Origin: an uncultured Opitutales bacterium
Lineage (GTDB): Bacteria > Verrucomicrobiota > Verrucomicrobiia > Opitutales > UBA953
NCBI GenBank assembly: GCA_934675585.1
Contig: CAKUQY010000005.1
Span: forward strand, 31,222 to 95,221
Reading direction: 5' to 3'
Length of the DNA stretch: 64,000 nt
The notes under the pieces are model-generated. The model saw only the letters and a list, made by a program, of their open reading frames with translations. It ran no database searches and was not told where the DNA came from. Shown one piece after another: positions 8,391 through 16,512 of this stretch. How positions within the stretch are numbered: the stretch's first letter is position 1; every line of letters starts with the position of its first letter. Both the position numbers and the translations under genes were made by a program.

Positions 8391-9653
8391 TTAATTCAAT
8401 AATTGTTGAACACAAGCGACAAATTGATTGCCACGATCGGCATAACTTTTAAACATATCAAAACTGGCAAATCCCGGACTAAACAAAATCACCGCGCGCT
8501 TGGCGGGAACGCATTTTGCAGCCGCAAACGCCGCCGTTGTCGCCGCTTGCAAACTTTCAAAAACTTGCGAATTAACCGCCGTTCCCGCAAAATGATTTTG
8601 CATTTCTGGCGCGGTTTTACCAATGAGAAACGCTTGTGCAATCGTTCCCGCGAGCGTTTCCGCAAAATGCTTCAAATCGCCGCCCTTGCCTAACCCGCCG
8701 CCAATCCAAAAAATGGTCGCGTCGGGAAAACTTTTGAGCGCCGCGTAAACCGCGTGAAAATTTGTTCCTTTCGAATCGTCCCAAAATTCAACGTTCCCGC
8801 AACTCGCGACTTTTGCCAAACGATGTGCGCGCGGCTTAAACGCTTGCGCCGCCGCAATTAAATCGCTTTCTAAAAATCCGCGGGAACGCCAAAACGCCAA
8901 CGCTAACGCGTAATTTTCCATTTGCGGAAATGTTTCAAAAATCGTTCCCGCGGGAACGCAATTTTTCACGCTTTCGCGCGTCGCAATTTGCGTTTGCGGC
9001 GGGAACGCGATTTTTAGTTTTTTCGCCAACGCGGGAACGCTTTCGCCGATTATGCAAATTGCATTGGTGGGAGCGCGCTCAATCAAATGAAATTTTGCGC
9101 GAAAATAAGTTTCTAACGAACCGTGGCGCTCAAGATGGTCTTCGTCAATATTTGTCCAAAGCACCGCATTGGGCGACATTTTTTCCAGCGGTTCAGCTTG
9201 AAACGAACTCGTTTCGCAAACGATGATTTCGGCGGGAACGCAATTTTTTAAAATTTGCGTCGTGAGCGGAACGCCGTTGTTGCCGACTGCAACCGCGTTT
9301 TTGCCGAGACGATTGAGTGCGAACGCTAAAAATTCGGTGAGCGTGGTTTTGCCGTTGGTTCCCGTGACGCAAATCAATTCGCGTTCCCGCAAAAATTGCG
9401 CAGCGAAATCAATTTCTGTCAAACATTCGCAACCCGCGGCGCGCGCGATTTCAAGCCAAGGATGATTTGGCGGGAACGCCGGGCTGAAAACAACGGTCGC
9501 AAATTGCGGTGCAACCGCTGAATCAAAAGGCGTTCCCGACGCATCAAAAATCGTTCCCGCCACGCCTTGTTCTTCACAAAATTGCACAACGGCTTTGCCG
9601 CTCACGCCCGCGCCCAAAATGGCGACTGGAGCTTTTAAAATTTTGCGAATCAT
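8391..9653 (-). CDS. murD: UDP-MurNAc-L-Ala:D-Glu ligase
   Basis: Cytoplasmic peptidoglycan precursor enzyme that adds D-glutamate to UDP-MurNAc-L-alanine using ATP. 420 residues; N-terminal Rossmann-like GAGVSGKA near 14-21, ATP loop TGTNGKTT at 97-104, then WDDSKGTNFHAVYAAL and the C-terminal FSPGFASFDMFKSYADRG, both diagnostic of MurD. The rest of the dcw cluster is absent, so murD is away from its common setting. I counted 14 copies of CGGGAACG (both orientations) within this one gene, the densest stretch of the motif I tallied. Confidence 0.93.
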   Translation of the reverse strand: MIRKILKAPVAILGAGVSGKAVVQFCEEQGVAGTIFDASGTPFDSAVAPQFATVVFSPAFPPNHPWLEIARAAGCECLTEIDFAAQFLRERELICVTGTNGKTTLTEFLAFALNRLGKNAVAVGNNGVPLTTQILKNCVPAEIIVCETSSFQAEPLEKMSPNAVLWTNIDEDHLERHGSLETYFRAKFHLIERAPTNAICIIGESVPALAKKLKIAFPPQTQIATRESVKNCVPAGTIFETFPQMENYALALAFWRSRGFLESDLIAAAQAFKPRAHRLAKVASCGNVEFWDDSKGTNFHAVYAALKSFPDATIFWIGGGLGKGGDLKHFAETLAGTIAQAFLIGKTAPEMQNHFAGTAVNSQVFESLQAATTAAFAAAKCVPAKRAVILFSPGFASFDMFKSYADRGNQFVACVQQLLN

Positions 9654-9695
9654 TTTTGCAATGCGTTGCGCGGGAACGTTTTTTTGCGCTCAATT

Positions 9696-10892
9696 TTATT
9701 TTTTAATTTTCACAAAAATGCGTTTGCCCGCTTGGATAATTGCGCCATCAGCGTTTTCGTGAGTCAATTTCACAAATGCGTCCGCCACTTTTTCTTCGTT
9801 CAATTTGACCGCGCCTTGCTCAATCAAGCGACGAATTTCTTTTTTGCTGGGGAACAATTGCGTTCCCGCGAGCAAATCAACGAGCGCCGCTTCGGCTGTT
9901 CCCGCGGGAACGAGCGTGTCCCAAGCGAATTCGGGAATGTCCGCGCGCACCTGTTTTTTTGAGAAAACGGCTTCAAATTGTTCGCGTTCGTATTTGCCAG
10001 CTTCTTCGCCGTAAAATTTTGCCGTGAGCGTCGCCGCGAGACGTTTTTTCATTTCCATCGGGTGCTCTTGTTGCATTGCCAGAATTTCAGACGGCGTTTT
10101 TTCGAGCAGCAATTCGTAGTAAATCCACATCGTTTTGTCGGGAATGCTCATCACTTTGCCGAACATATCTTTGGCAGAATCGTTGAGCGCGATGTAGTTG
10201 CCGTAACTTTTTGACATTTTGCGTTCGCCATCGAGACCAACGAGCAGCGGGAGCGTCATCACGGCTTGCGGTGGCAAACCTTCTTCTTCGAGGAATTGGC
10301 GACCGACAAGATTATTAAATAACTGATCTGTGCCGCCGAGCTCGATATCGCTTTTCACCATAATCGAGTCAAAACCTTGCAAGAGCGGATACAAAAATTC
10401 AACGATCGAAATCGGCGTTTTGCTTGCATAGCGCTTTGCGAAATCGTCGCGTTCGAGCATGCGCGCCACGGTCATGCGACGGCAAAGTTGCAAGGTGTCA
10501 AGCATCGTCATTTTGCCAAACCATTCGCTGTTGCGGCGCACTTCCGTTTTCGCGGGATCGAGAATTTTAAACGCTTGGTCGAGATAAGTTTTTGCGTTGT
10601 TTTCGATTTCTTCTTCGCTGAGAATCGGACGCACCACCGAACGACCCGTCGGGTCTCCGACGCGCGTCGTAAAATCGCCGATTATCAGCACCGCCTGATG
10701 GCCCAAATCTTGGAATTGGCGCAATTTATTAAACACAACCATGTGGCCAAAAGTCAAGTCTGGACGCGTTGGGTCAACGCCCAGCTTCACGCGCAATTGC
10801 TTGCCTGCCTTGAGGCGTTCAAGCAAATCTTCTTCGCCGATAAATTTTTCGGCACGCAATTTCAACAAATTGATTTGTTCTTGTGCATTCAT
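9696..10892 (-). CDS. tyrS: Tyrosyl-tRNA synthetase
   Basis: Class I aminoacyl-tRNA synthetase charging tRNA-Tyr. 398 residues; the HIGH-like motif is FGHMV at 48-52, the tyrosine pocket is around ELGGTDQLFNN, KMSKS is at 225-229, and a C-terminal S4-like RNA-binding domain (IRRLIEQGAVKLN) closes the protein. The arrangement fits the TyrZ-like bacterial subgroup. A good sigma70-type promoter lies just upstream. The short gap to murD (about 40 bases) leaves it open whether tyrS-murD-lolD form one transcript. Confidence 0.94.
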   Translation of the reverse strand: MNAQEQINLLKLRAEKFIGEEDLLERLKAGKQLRVKLGVDPTRPDLTFGHMVVFNKLRQFQDLGHQAVLIIGDFTTRVGDPTGRSVVRPILSEEEIENNAKTYLDQAFKILDPAKTEVRRNSEWFGKMTMLDTLQLCRRMTVARMLERDDFAKRYASKTPISIVEFLYPLLQGFDSIMVKSDIELGGTDQLFNNLVGRQFLEEEGLPPQAVMTLPLLVGLDGERKMSKSYGNYIALNDSAKDMFGKVMSIPDKTMWIYYELLLEKTPSEILAMQQEHPMEMKKRLAATLTAKFYGEEAGKYEREQFEAVFSKKQVRADIPEFAWDTLVPAGTAEAALVDLLAGTQLFPSKKEIRRLIEQGAVKLNEEKVADAFVKLTHENADGAIIQAGKRIFVKIKK

Positions 10893-10918
10893 AACTAAAA
10901 AATTAAAACATTTTCTCC

Positions 10919-10947
10919 ATTATATAAATCCCAGGCGCAACTCTCAA
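10919..10947 (-). promoter_or_regulatory. Sigma70-type promoter of tyrS
   Basis: On the minus strand TTGAGA (10947-10942) and TATAAT (10924-10919) are separated by exactly 17 bases. The start point would fall near 10912, giving a leader of about 20 bases before the tyrS ATG. Confidence 0.65.
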
Positions 10948-11280
10948 CGCTATTCCTTGCCGACTAATCCCAATTTTTTAAAAGGCGGAAAAGATTTAAC
11001 ACAAAAAGCGATTAAAGCGGCAATGGACGCAACACGCGGGAACGGCATTTTGGCGCTTGATCGCGGAAACGGGTTTTTTCAACCGCGAAGGAATCAAAGG
11101 AAACAAAGATTTGGGCAACCCGAAAACAAAACGCGAAGCGTTTCCCATTGATAACCCAAGTAATTTTGAGCAACGCGAAAAATCACTTGGGGTAAAAACA
11201 AGATCCCAAAAATCTGAAAGGTTTCCCAACTCGCCCGCGGGAACGCGAAAATGAAAAACCATAGGCTGATTAGAAAAAAA
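10948..11280. other. Intergenic DNA, no confident gene
   Basis: About 330 bases with short open frames only. 11057-11254 on + can be translated without stops but has no start context, no family resemblance, and is built of low-complexity phrases like those in other gaps (on the minus strand TTTGTTTCCTTTGATTCC and similar). I treat it as repeat-derived spacer. It contains several CGGGAACG motifs. Confidence 0.5.
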
Positions 11281-11474
11281 TAGGAACTTTGCAGTGCCGA
11301 AGGCACTGAAATTGCGGGAACGCGTTCCCGCGATGGCTAACCCCCACAAAAGCGAGCGAATTTTATTTCAGTTATTTTCAAACTCGGTCATCGTCATAGT
11401 CATCGTCATAGTCGCGCGAATGCGCGTCTCGCGTGTGGGGGTAAAACAAAAATAAAATCAGCCCGAAGGGAGGG
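11281..11474 (-). repeat. Dispersed repeat A, copy 1 (long form)
   Basis: Minus-strand copy of a hairpin element that recurs at 22906, 37189, 53268 and 53553. It contains the small stem CCCTTCGGG, the long stem ACCCCCAC/GTGGGGGT, an internal run of GACGAT/GACTAT six-mers, and the stem GTGCCGAAGGCAC at 11294-11306. Its edge at 11474 is also the point where the remnant PEP-CTERM reading frame begins. Confidence 0.85.
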
Positions 11475-11691
11475 CATTTTCGGAAAATTTTCGGGTGATT
11501 ACATCGTTTACGAGGAAAGCGAAGCGGCGGGTTTTTGTTACACGGCGTTTTCGAATCTTTCCGTCTATGCCGATCAGATTTACGAAATCATCGGCACGCC
11601 GATTCCCGAACCGAGCGCTTTCGGTTTGCTCGCGGGCGCGGGAGCGGCGGTGCTCATTGCGGCACGTCGCCGGCGGCGACGCGTTCCCGCG
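11475..11691 (+). pseudogene. 3' remnant of a PEP-CTERM protein gene
   Basis: An open + strand frame without a start encodes a typical protein end: about 45 residues of mature protein (FSGDYIVYEESEAAG and on), then IPEPSAFGLLAGAG, a hydrophobic stretch and six Arg codons at 11665-11682. The 5' part is missing: the frame begins at the border of repeat A copy 1. The frame runs on past the Arg codons to a stop at 11826, but that part is antisense to the next gene. Most likely the tail of a gene truncated by recombination at the repeat. Confidence 0.7.
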
Positions 11692-12560
11692 AGGGCGAGC
11701 GCCAGCGTTCCCGCAAGCAGGCTGAACGCCGAAGGCTCGGGGATGAGCGGAGAAAAAATCGGCTTGCCTGCGGCATCGACCAGGAACTTGTCCTCAATTC
11801 CGAAAAAAGTAATCTCCTCAATGTAAATCGGAGAAGAAGCCCACGAGCCGTTATATTCGTCGTAAATGGCGCGATCGAAATAAAAAATATCGTTGTAATG
11901 TTTTACGTCAACGGCATGCAGTTCCGGTTTCGGGTTGTTAAGATCGTTCGGAACAGAGTCGGTCACCCAGATTTTCGTAATCTTATTTTCCGTTCCCGTC
12001 TTTTCAACCTCCATGCCCCACAGTGTCCACGCGTGGTTGCTGCTGCGGATTTGGGCAATGTAGTCGCCGCTCGTGAACCAGTGCATGAGCGCATCCGTAA
12101 TCAGGGTTTCTTTGGTATTAAGCCAGCCGCGGGTGAATAAAATGGAGTTGTTGTAATCGCCGGCCGGAAGATACGGTCCGTAGGGAAATGTTCCTTTCGG
12201 ATAGGAGAGCGTCGGGTGCGTTTGAGTGAGATACCAATCGATTGCCTTGAAAACGTAGTCGCCGCTGTCGCCGAAATACCGATCCGTATCGTATTTCCGA
12301 TAAAGTTCTTCCTGTTCCCAACGCTTGCCCGTGTATTGATATTTTTCGGCGACGCGATTCTGCCACCACATTATCATATTGACGGAAGTCGCCGCCCAGC
12401 AACCGTTGCGGGACTGAAATGTATTATACCAACCGCTTGTTTCGGAAACGCCTTTCGCCCAATATTGAACGGTTTCCGCGCTCAGCGCGGCGGGAACGCA
12501 GAACAGCAGCGCCGCCGTTCCCGCGGCGAGAAGTGAGCTAATTGGAATAATGTTTTTCAT
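11580..12560 (-). CDS. IdeS/Mac-like cysteine protease with PEP-CTERM tail
   Basis: Predicted secreted cysteine protease of 326 residues. A signal peptide covers about 1-28. The domain aligns by eye with the IdeS/Mac family (peptidase C66): YWAKGV at 33-38, the nucleophile C54 in GCWAATSVNMIMWW, H176 in NHAWTLWG, and a likely Asp at 201 in VTDS. A PEP-CTERM tail starts at IPEPSAF (273-279), with a hydrophobic stretch and six Arg. A normal gene would stop there, but this one continues 27 residues (Ala/Pro/Ser-rich), antisense to the PEP-CTERM remnant on +, before its stop. Known C66 enzymes cleave immunoglobulins; the target here is unknown. It shares promoter and leader with other PEP-CTERM genes in the window. 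Confidence 0.72.
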   Translation of the reverse strand: MKNIIPISSLLAAGTAALLFCVPAALSAETVQYWAKGVSETSGWYNTFQSRNGCWAATSVNMIMWWQNRVAEKYQYTGKRWEQEELYRKYDTDRYFGDSGDYVFKAIDWYLTQTHPTLSYPKGTFPYGPYLPAGDYNNSILFTRGWLNTKETLITDALMHWFTSGDYIAQIRSSNHAWTLWGMEVEKTGTENKITKIWVTDSVPNDLNNPKPELHAVDVKHYNDIFYFDRAIYDEYNGSWASSPIYIEEITFFGIEDKFLVDAAGKPIFSPLIPEPSAFSLLAGTLALALAGTRRRRRRAAMSTAAPAPASKPKALGSGIGVPMIS

Positions 12561-12599
12561 ATATTTTATAATTTTTTTTGTTTAAGATTTTAAGATTTC

Positions 12600-12620
12600 G
12601 TTTGAAGAGTGTTTTCAAAC
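12600..12620 (-). promoter_or_regulatory. 5' leader hairpin shared by PEP-CTERM genes
   Basis: GTTTGAA and TTCAAAC arms enclose a seven-base loop, about 40 bases upstream of the ATG. The same stem with a different loop occurs at 36659-36680 before another PEP-CTERM gene, so the stem rather than the loop is conserved. Confidence 0.55.
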
Positions 12621-12627
12621 TTGAAAT

Positions 12628-12655
12628 ATTCTAAAATTCAAAAAAAAAAACGCAA
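12628..12655 (-). promoter_or_regulatory. T-tract promoter of the IdeS-like gene
   Basis: Minus strand TTGCGT (12655-12650), a 16-base spacer that is mostly T, then TAGAAT (12633-12628). The copy before the 35881-36621 gene has one more T and one fewer T further on, keeping the 16-base spacing, which supports a functional promoter. Confidence 0.6.
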
Positions 12656-12725
12656 GCGAAAAATCAAAAAAACCTTCAAAATCCCAAAATCTGTGGATAA
12701 AAATTTCCCGTTCCCGCGTTCCCGT

Positions 12726-12860
12726 AGAAAAAAATCTCGCCCGAAGGACAAAGGTTCCTAAGTTTCGGCGGTTTTAGCCGCCGAATAAAATCGAAAAATC
12801 TCTTTAAATTCTTTAGCGAGCTTCGCGAGCAGGTTCTCTTGATTTCTTTTTTTGTTCCCG
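12726..12860 (+). repeat. Dispersed repeat B, copy 1
   Basis: Near-identical to 22671-22808 and 35583-35708, with shorter copies at 36765 and 53741. It begins with a CTCGCCCGAAGG phrase, has the small stem GGCGGTTTTAGCCGCC and the phrase TTCTTTAGCGAG, and ends in GATTTC plus a T run next to CGTTCCCG-type motifs. No coding potential. Confidence 0.85.
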
Positions 12861-13060
12861 TTTCCGCGCACCAGCGCGCCTTGCGTTGCCTTAGCAACGC
12901 GCCCCAAAAAATCTTCGTGCCTTCGTGTTCTTCGTGTGAGAAATTTTCCGTTCCCGCGTTCCCGTCGCCCCACCCAAAAATAATTCGCGTAAATTAGCGC
13001 TTATTCGTAGTTCAAAAAAACTTCCAGCGTCCCCGCAGAATTTTAACTTTAACAAAAAAA
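12861..13060. other. Intergenic mosaic of word-like repeats
   Basis: No gene seen. 12880-12945 carries a GCCTTAGCAACGCG phrase followed by CTTCGTGCCTTCGTG words (again at 36840-36895). 12972-13012 carries an ATTCGCG...TTCGTAGTT phrase (inverted at about 35405-35450, variants at 35725 and 37530). These phrases have an internal period of about 9-12 bases. Confidence 0.6.
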
Positions 13061-13086
13061 CCGTTCCCGCGATTTTACGGGAACGG
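13061..13086 (-). terminator. Bidirectional terminator after rplQ
   Basis: Perfect 9-bp stem CCGTTCCCG/CGGGAACGG with an 8-base loop, followed on the minus strand by seven T and on the plus strand by CTTTTTG. It ends the rpsM-rplQ operon and is made of an inverted pair of the window-wide motif. Confidence 0.85.
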
Positions 13087-13111
13087 CTTTTTGTTTCAAG
13101 CGAGTTTAAAA

Positions 13112-13513
13112 CTATGCTTGTTTTTCTTCTGCTGCGGGAACGAGCTCGATGAGAGCCATTGGAGCAGCGTCGCCTACGCGTGGGAGAGCCAACTTGTAGA
13201 TGCGAGTGTAGCCACCATTGCGAGCGAGAAATGCTGATGCGCGTTCTTTGAAGAGCACGTTAACAGCTTTTTCGTTGCGGATTTTTGAAAGTGCCAAGCG
13301 GAAGAAGTGAAGTTTTTGAACCTTATCTTCTGTTTGAGCAGATTTTTTTGCGATGGTGATAACTTTTTCAGCGAAAGGACGAAGTGCCTTAGCTTTCGCA
13401 ACCGTCGTTTTGATGCGGTTGTGAATGAAGAGCTGTGACGCGAGATTTGCGAGAAGCGCTTCGCGGTGCTCTTTCTTAACGCCGAGTTGTGAACGGTGTT
13501 TGCAGTGACGCAT
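13112..13513 (-). CDS. rplQ: 50S ribosomal protein L17
   Basis: 133-residue L17 with the canonical N-terminus [20 protein letters not shown] and [21 protein letters not shown]-terminal [12 protein letters not shown] is also typical. It binds 23S rRNA in the large subunit. Last gene of the rpsM-rpsK-rpsD-rpoA-rplQ operon, followed by a strong terminator. The only CGGGAACG motif I found in the whole operon lies in its last codons (around 13135). Confidence 0.96.
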   Translation of the reverse strand: MRHCKHRSQLGVKKEHREALLANLASQLFIHNRIKTTVAKAKALRPFAEKVITIAKKSAQTEDKVQKLHFFRLALSKIRNEKAVNVLFKERASAFLARNGGYTRIYKLALPRVGDAAPMALIELVPAAEEKQA

Positions 13514-13555
13514 TTTAGTAAAACTTTTCTATTGTTAAATTAATGAATTAACGAA

Positions 13556-14614
13556 TTATTCTTCGCCTTCAATTGAGATTGGGCCACGAGCTTCGAGATC
13601 TGCGTGACGTTGTGCAATCAAATCTTGGTCGAGCAAGTTTTGGTCAAATTCCATACCCAATTCAACGCCCAATGACAAAAGACGCTCTTTAATTTCTGTG
13701 AGCGATTTTTTACCAAAGTTGCGGTATTTGAGCATATCTTGTTCAGACTTCAATGCCAATTCACCGACTGTGGTGATGTTTGCATTGTTCAAGCAATTTG
13801 CTGCACGAACCGAGAGTTCGATTTCGTTGACACTCATATTGAGAATCTTGCGAAGTTTGTTGTCTGCGCTATTGGCAGCATCGTCCGACTTACCATCGTC
13901 GATCACGCGTGCTTCGTCGCTTACGCCGTCAAACACTGAAATGTGTTTGCGGAGAATTGCGGTAGCGTCCGCGAGAGCTTCTGTTGGGGTCGTGCGACCA
14001 TCTGTCCAGATTTCAAGCACGAGCTTTTCGTAGTCCATTTTTTGACCTTGACGGCAATCTTCAACCGACACGTTTACTTTTGAAACTGGGCTGAAAAGTG
14101 AGTCAATTGCGATTTCGCCAATTACTTGTTCTGCTGGCTTGTTGTCGTCTGCGCGGCACCAAGCACGTCCCGTACGCACCGTCAATTCTGCGAAGAATGG
14201 GCGCTTTTTGTTGAGCGTGCAAATAAGTTGATCAGGGTTAACAATCGTCAAACCTGCATCGAGACGGATATCCGAAGCTTTGATTTCGCCTTCTTTATCT
14301 GTTTCGATAGAAACCTTGTAGATCTTTTTTGAATCTGCCGCTTTGATAATAACCTTTTTCAAGTTGAGAATAATCTCGACGACATCTTCTTTGACATCTT
14401 CAATTGTTTGGAATTCGTGTTGAACACCTTCAATCTTAACCGTAGAAATCGCAGCGCCTTCAATGGAACTGATCAAAATACGACGAAGGGCCGTACCGAG
14501 AGTTTGTCCGTAACCTTTTTCAAAAGGTTCCGCGACAAATTTTCCATAGGTATCTGTAACCACCTCTTTGTTAAGAGATTGTGGAAGTTGAAAACTTGCA
14601 AGACGTTTTGGCAT
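13556..14614 (-). CDS. rpoA: RNA polymerase alpha subunit
   Basis: 352 residues, slightly longer than the usual 320-340. The N-terminal assembly domain holds FEKGYGQTLGTALRRILLSS-like sequence (here RRILISSIEGAAI) and the C-terminal domain holds the helix-hairpin-helix SVRAANCLNNANITTVGEL and KSLTEIKERL used for UP-element and activator contact. Extra length is mainly a C-terminal addition (DLEARGPISIEGEE). The gene sits in its conserved place between rpsD and rplQ. Confidence 0.96.
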   Translation of the reverse strand: MPKRLASFQLPQSLNKEVVTDTYGKFVAEPFEKGYGQTLGTALRRILISSIEGAAISTVKIEGVQHEFQTIEDVKEDVVEIILNLKKVIIKAADSKKIYKVSIETDKEGEIKASDIRLDAGLTIVNPDQLICTLNKKRPFFAELTVRTGRAWCRADDNKPAEQVIGEIAIDSLFSPVSKVNVSVEDCRQGQKMDYEKLVLEIWTDGRTTPTEALADATAILRKHISVFDGVSDEARVIDDGKSDDAANSADNKLRKILNMSVNEIELSVRAANCLNNANITTVGELALKSEQDMLKYRNFGKKSLTEIKERLLSLGVELGMEFDQNLLDQDLIAQRHADLEARGPISIEGEE

Positions 14615-14635
14615 AATGATTTTCGTTGGTTAAAA

Positions 14636-15241
14636 TTAGCGGCTGTAGAATTCAACGATAAGTTGAACGTTAATATCTTGAACCATTTCTTCTTTTGCTG
14701 GCTTGCGATCTACCGAGCCCGAGAGAGCTGCTTTGTCGCAGGAAAGCCATGCAGGAACAACGCGATTTTGCGCTTCGAGCACTTTGGTTACGAGACCTTT
14801 TGAAGATGTGCGATCGCGAACGGTAATTTTATCTCCCACCGAGCATGAATAGCTTGGAATGTCCACCTTGCGGCCGTTAACGCAAACGTGACCGTGCCCC
14901 ACCAATTGGCGAGCACCGCGGCGCGTATTTGCAAAACCGAGGAGGTAAACAACAGAATCAAGACGATTCTCGAGGAGTGTTAAGAAGTTTTCACCGACAA
15001 CGCCACCTTGTTCTTTCGCGCGTGCAAAAGTCAGGCGGAATTGTTTTTCTGACAAACCGTACATGAAACGCAATTTTTGCTTTTCATTCAAACCGATTGA
15101 ATAACCGGTTACTTTACGGCGAAGCGTTGGGCCGTGAACTCCAGGAGGATACGGACGACGTTCTTCAGATTTACACGTTGGGAGAATATTCTGCCCAAAG
15201 CGGCGGTTTAACTTTGATGTTGGACCAGTATAACGTGACAT
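14636..15241 (-). CDS. rpsD: 30S ribosomal protein S4
   Basis: 201 residues. N-terminal RRFGQNILP and KSEERRPYPPGVHG belong to the S4 type without a four-Cys zinc site. The S4 RNA-binding domain NRLDSVVYLLGFANTRRGARQLVGHGHVCVNGRKV is clear. S4 starts small-subunit assembly and in other bacteria regulates its own operon. It lies 21 bases before rpoA; the larger gap to rpsK holds a small hairpin. Confidence 0.95.
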   Translation of the reverse strand: MSRYTGPTSKLNRRFGQNILPTCKSEERRPYPPGVHGPTLRRKVTGYSIGLNEKQKLRFMYGLSEKQFRLTFARAKEQGGVVGENFLTLLENRLDSVVYLLGFANTRRGARQLVGHGHVCVNGRKVDIPSYSCSVGDKITVRDRTSSKGLVTKVLEAQNRVVPAWLSCDKAALSGSVDRKPAKEEMVQDINVQLIVEFYSR

Positions 15242-15279
15242 GGTTTTATTTTTTTATTATTTGGCGGCGGATTAACTAA

Positions 15280-15303
15280 CGCTCGGTTTGCCGTAGCCGA
15301 GCG
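15280..15303 (-). promoter_or_regulatory. Intergenic hairpin between rpsK and rpsD
   Basis: An inverted repeat with 8-bp arms CGCTCGGC-like (minus strand CGCTCGGCTACG / CCGAGCG, 15303-15280) sits in the 73-base gap between rpsK and rpsD. There is no T run, so it may be an mRNA processing, attenuation or translational-control structure rather than a terminator. Confidence 0.4.
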
Positions 15304-15314
15304 CGATGAAATTA

Positions 15315-15797
15315 TTAGACGCGACGGCGTTTTGGAGGACGGCAGCCATTGTGTGGCACTGGCGTTACATCCAAAATGCTGGTAACGTTGAGACCCAATT
15401 GTTGCAATGCACGAATCGCGCTATCGCGACCTTGTCCAGGACCGCGCACTTTCACAGAAACATCTTTCAAGCCATGCGACATTGCCACTTTAGCTGCGTC
15501 TTGACAAACAACTTGACCTGCGAATGCTGTCGATTTGCGGGAACCGCGGAAATTGCATTTACCTGACGACGACCACGAAATCACGTTGCCGTTGGTGTCT
15601 GTAAATGTAACTTTTGTGTTATTAAATGTTGCGAGAATATTGCAAACGCCTGTCGTAATATTCTTTGAGCCTTTCGCGCGACGAATCTTAACTTCTTCAA
15701 GACCTTCTGCGAGAAGTTCTTTAGCCGTAATAATCTTCTTTTCGGGAGCTGCTGGAACTTCGGCTGCTACTGCTTCATTCTTAATTTCTTCACTCAT
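15315..15797 (-). CDS. rpsK: 30S ribosomal protein S11 with N-terminal extension
   Basis: 160 residues against about 129 in most bacteria. The S11 core begins near residue 43 ([19 protein letters not shown]) and ends in the canonical [10 protein letters not shown]. The additional N-terminal 35 or so residues are acidic and Ala/Glu-rich ([19 protein letters not shown]). The start at 15797 is supported by AGGAGA seven to eleven bases upstream, so the extension is probably real. Confidence 0.94.
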   Translation of the reverse strand: MSEEIKNEAVAAEVPAAPEKKIITAKELLAEGLEEVKIRRAKGSKNITTGVCNILATFNNTKVTFTDTNGNVISWSSSGKCNFRGSRKSTAFAGQVVCQDAAKVAMSHGLKDVSVKVRGPGQGRDSAIRALQQLGLNVTSILDVTPVPHNGCRPPKRRRV

Positions 15798-15821
15798 GGA
15801 TAAATTTCTCCTTTAAAACGA

Positions 15822-16193
15822 TTATTTAGAAACAACGCCAATCGTCTTGCGAGCGCCTTTACGGGTGCGAGCGTTGGTTTTTGTGCGTTGACCGCGAACA
15901 GGCAAGCCACGGAAATGGCGCAAACCGCGATAAGATTTGATTGATTGCAAGCGCTTAATGTTGCCTTGCACTTCACGACGAAGGTCGCCTTCGCATTTAT
16001 AACCTTTTTCGACAATGTAATTGACGATGTCGGTCAATTGTTTTTCTGTGAGCTTGTCAGAACGCATTGCTGGGTCAAGACCGAGAGCTTGCACAATCTC
16101 TGTTGCGCGAGTTGGGCCAATACCATAAATATAGCGCAATGCAATTTCAACGCGCTTGTTATTTGGAATATCTACACCGAGTAAACGTGGCAT
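15822..16193 (-). CDS. rpsM: 30S ribosomal protein S13
   Basis: 123 residues, start [20 protein letters not shown], helix-hairpin-helix [13 protein letters not shown], and the C-terminal [18 protein letters not shown] that reaches the P-site tRNA. First gene of the operon; the usual upstream rpmJ/infA/secY neighbours are absent, so the alpha operon is separated from the spc operon here. No clear Shine-Dalgarno precedes the ATG. Confidence 0.96.
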   Translation of the reverse strand: MPRLLGVDIPNNKRVEIALRYIYGIGPTRATEIVQALGLDPAMRSDKLTEKQLTDIVNYIVEKGYKCEGDLRREVQGNIKRLQSIKSYRGLRHFRGLPVRGQRTKTNARTRKGARKTIGVVSK

Positions 16194-16460
16194 ATTTTTA
16201 TTGGTTAATTGTTAGTAATAATAAGCCTCTTTTTGAGGACCAGATTCACCTCACCCAAAACGAGCAAGATAAAAGTTGTTTTGTTATTTTACACCATTTC
16301 AAAAAAAAATAAAAGAACTTTTTTCTCGTTCCCGCCAAAAACTTTAAAAAAACACAAAATCGCCCTCCGCGGGAACGCAAAAAACTTAAACGGAACGACA
16401 GATTCGCCAAAAACAAAATCGAAAAATTCAAACTCAATTCAAAAATCTTTCCAAATAAAA
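16194..16460. other. Intergenic region upstream of rpsM
   Basis: About 300 bases with the terminator that follows. It should hold the operon promoter, but I cannot pick a convincing -35/-10 pair. A small hairpin CCTCTTTTTGAGG is at 16227-16239. The rest is A-rich with a few CGGGAACG-type motifs; no gene seen. Confidence 0.5.
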
Positions 16461-16488
16461 CGTTCCCGCGAAAATTTCCACGGGAACA
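16461..16488 (-). terminator. Terminator after PEP-CTERM gene
   Basis: GTTCCCG (16462-16468) pairs with CGGGAAC (16481-16487) across a 12-base loop. T-rich sequence follows on both sides (GTTTTATTT on minus, ATTTTTT on plus). It serves the minus-strand gene ending at 16513 and is an inverted pair of the common motif. Confidence 0.75.
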
Positions 16489-16512
16489 TTTTTTAACAAT
16501 CTGACACAAAAT

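Noticed and set aside
11057..11254. 65-codon open frame on + (FNREGIKGNKDLGNPKT and on)
   Set aside because: Looks protein-like, but has no start context or family and consists of phrases like other intergenic words; left as spacer.
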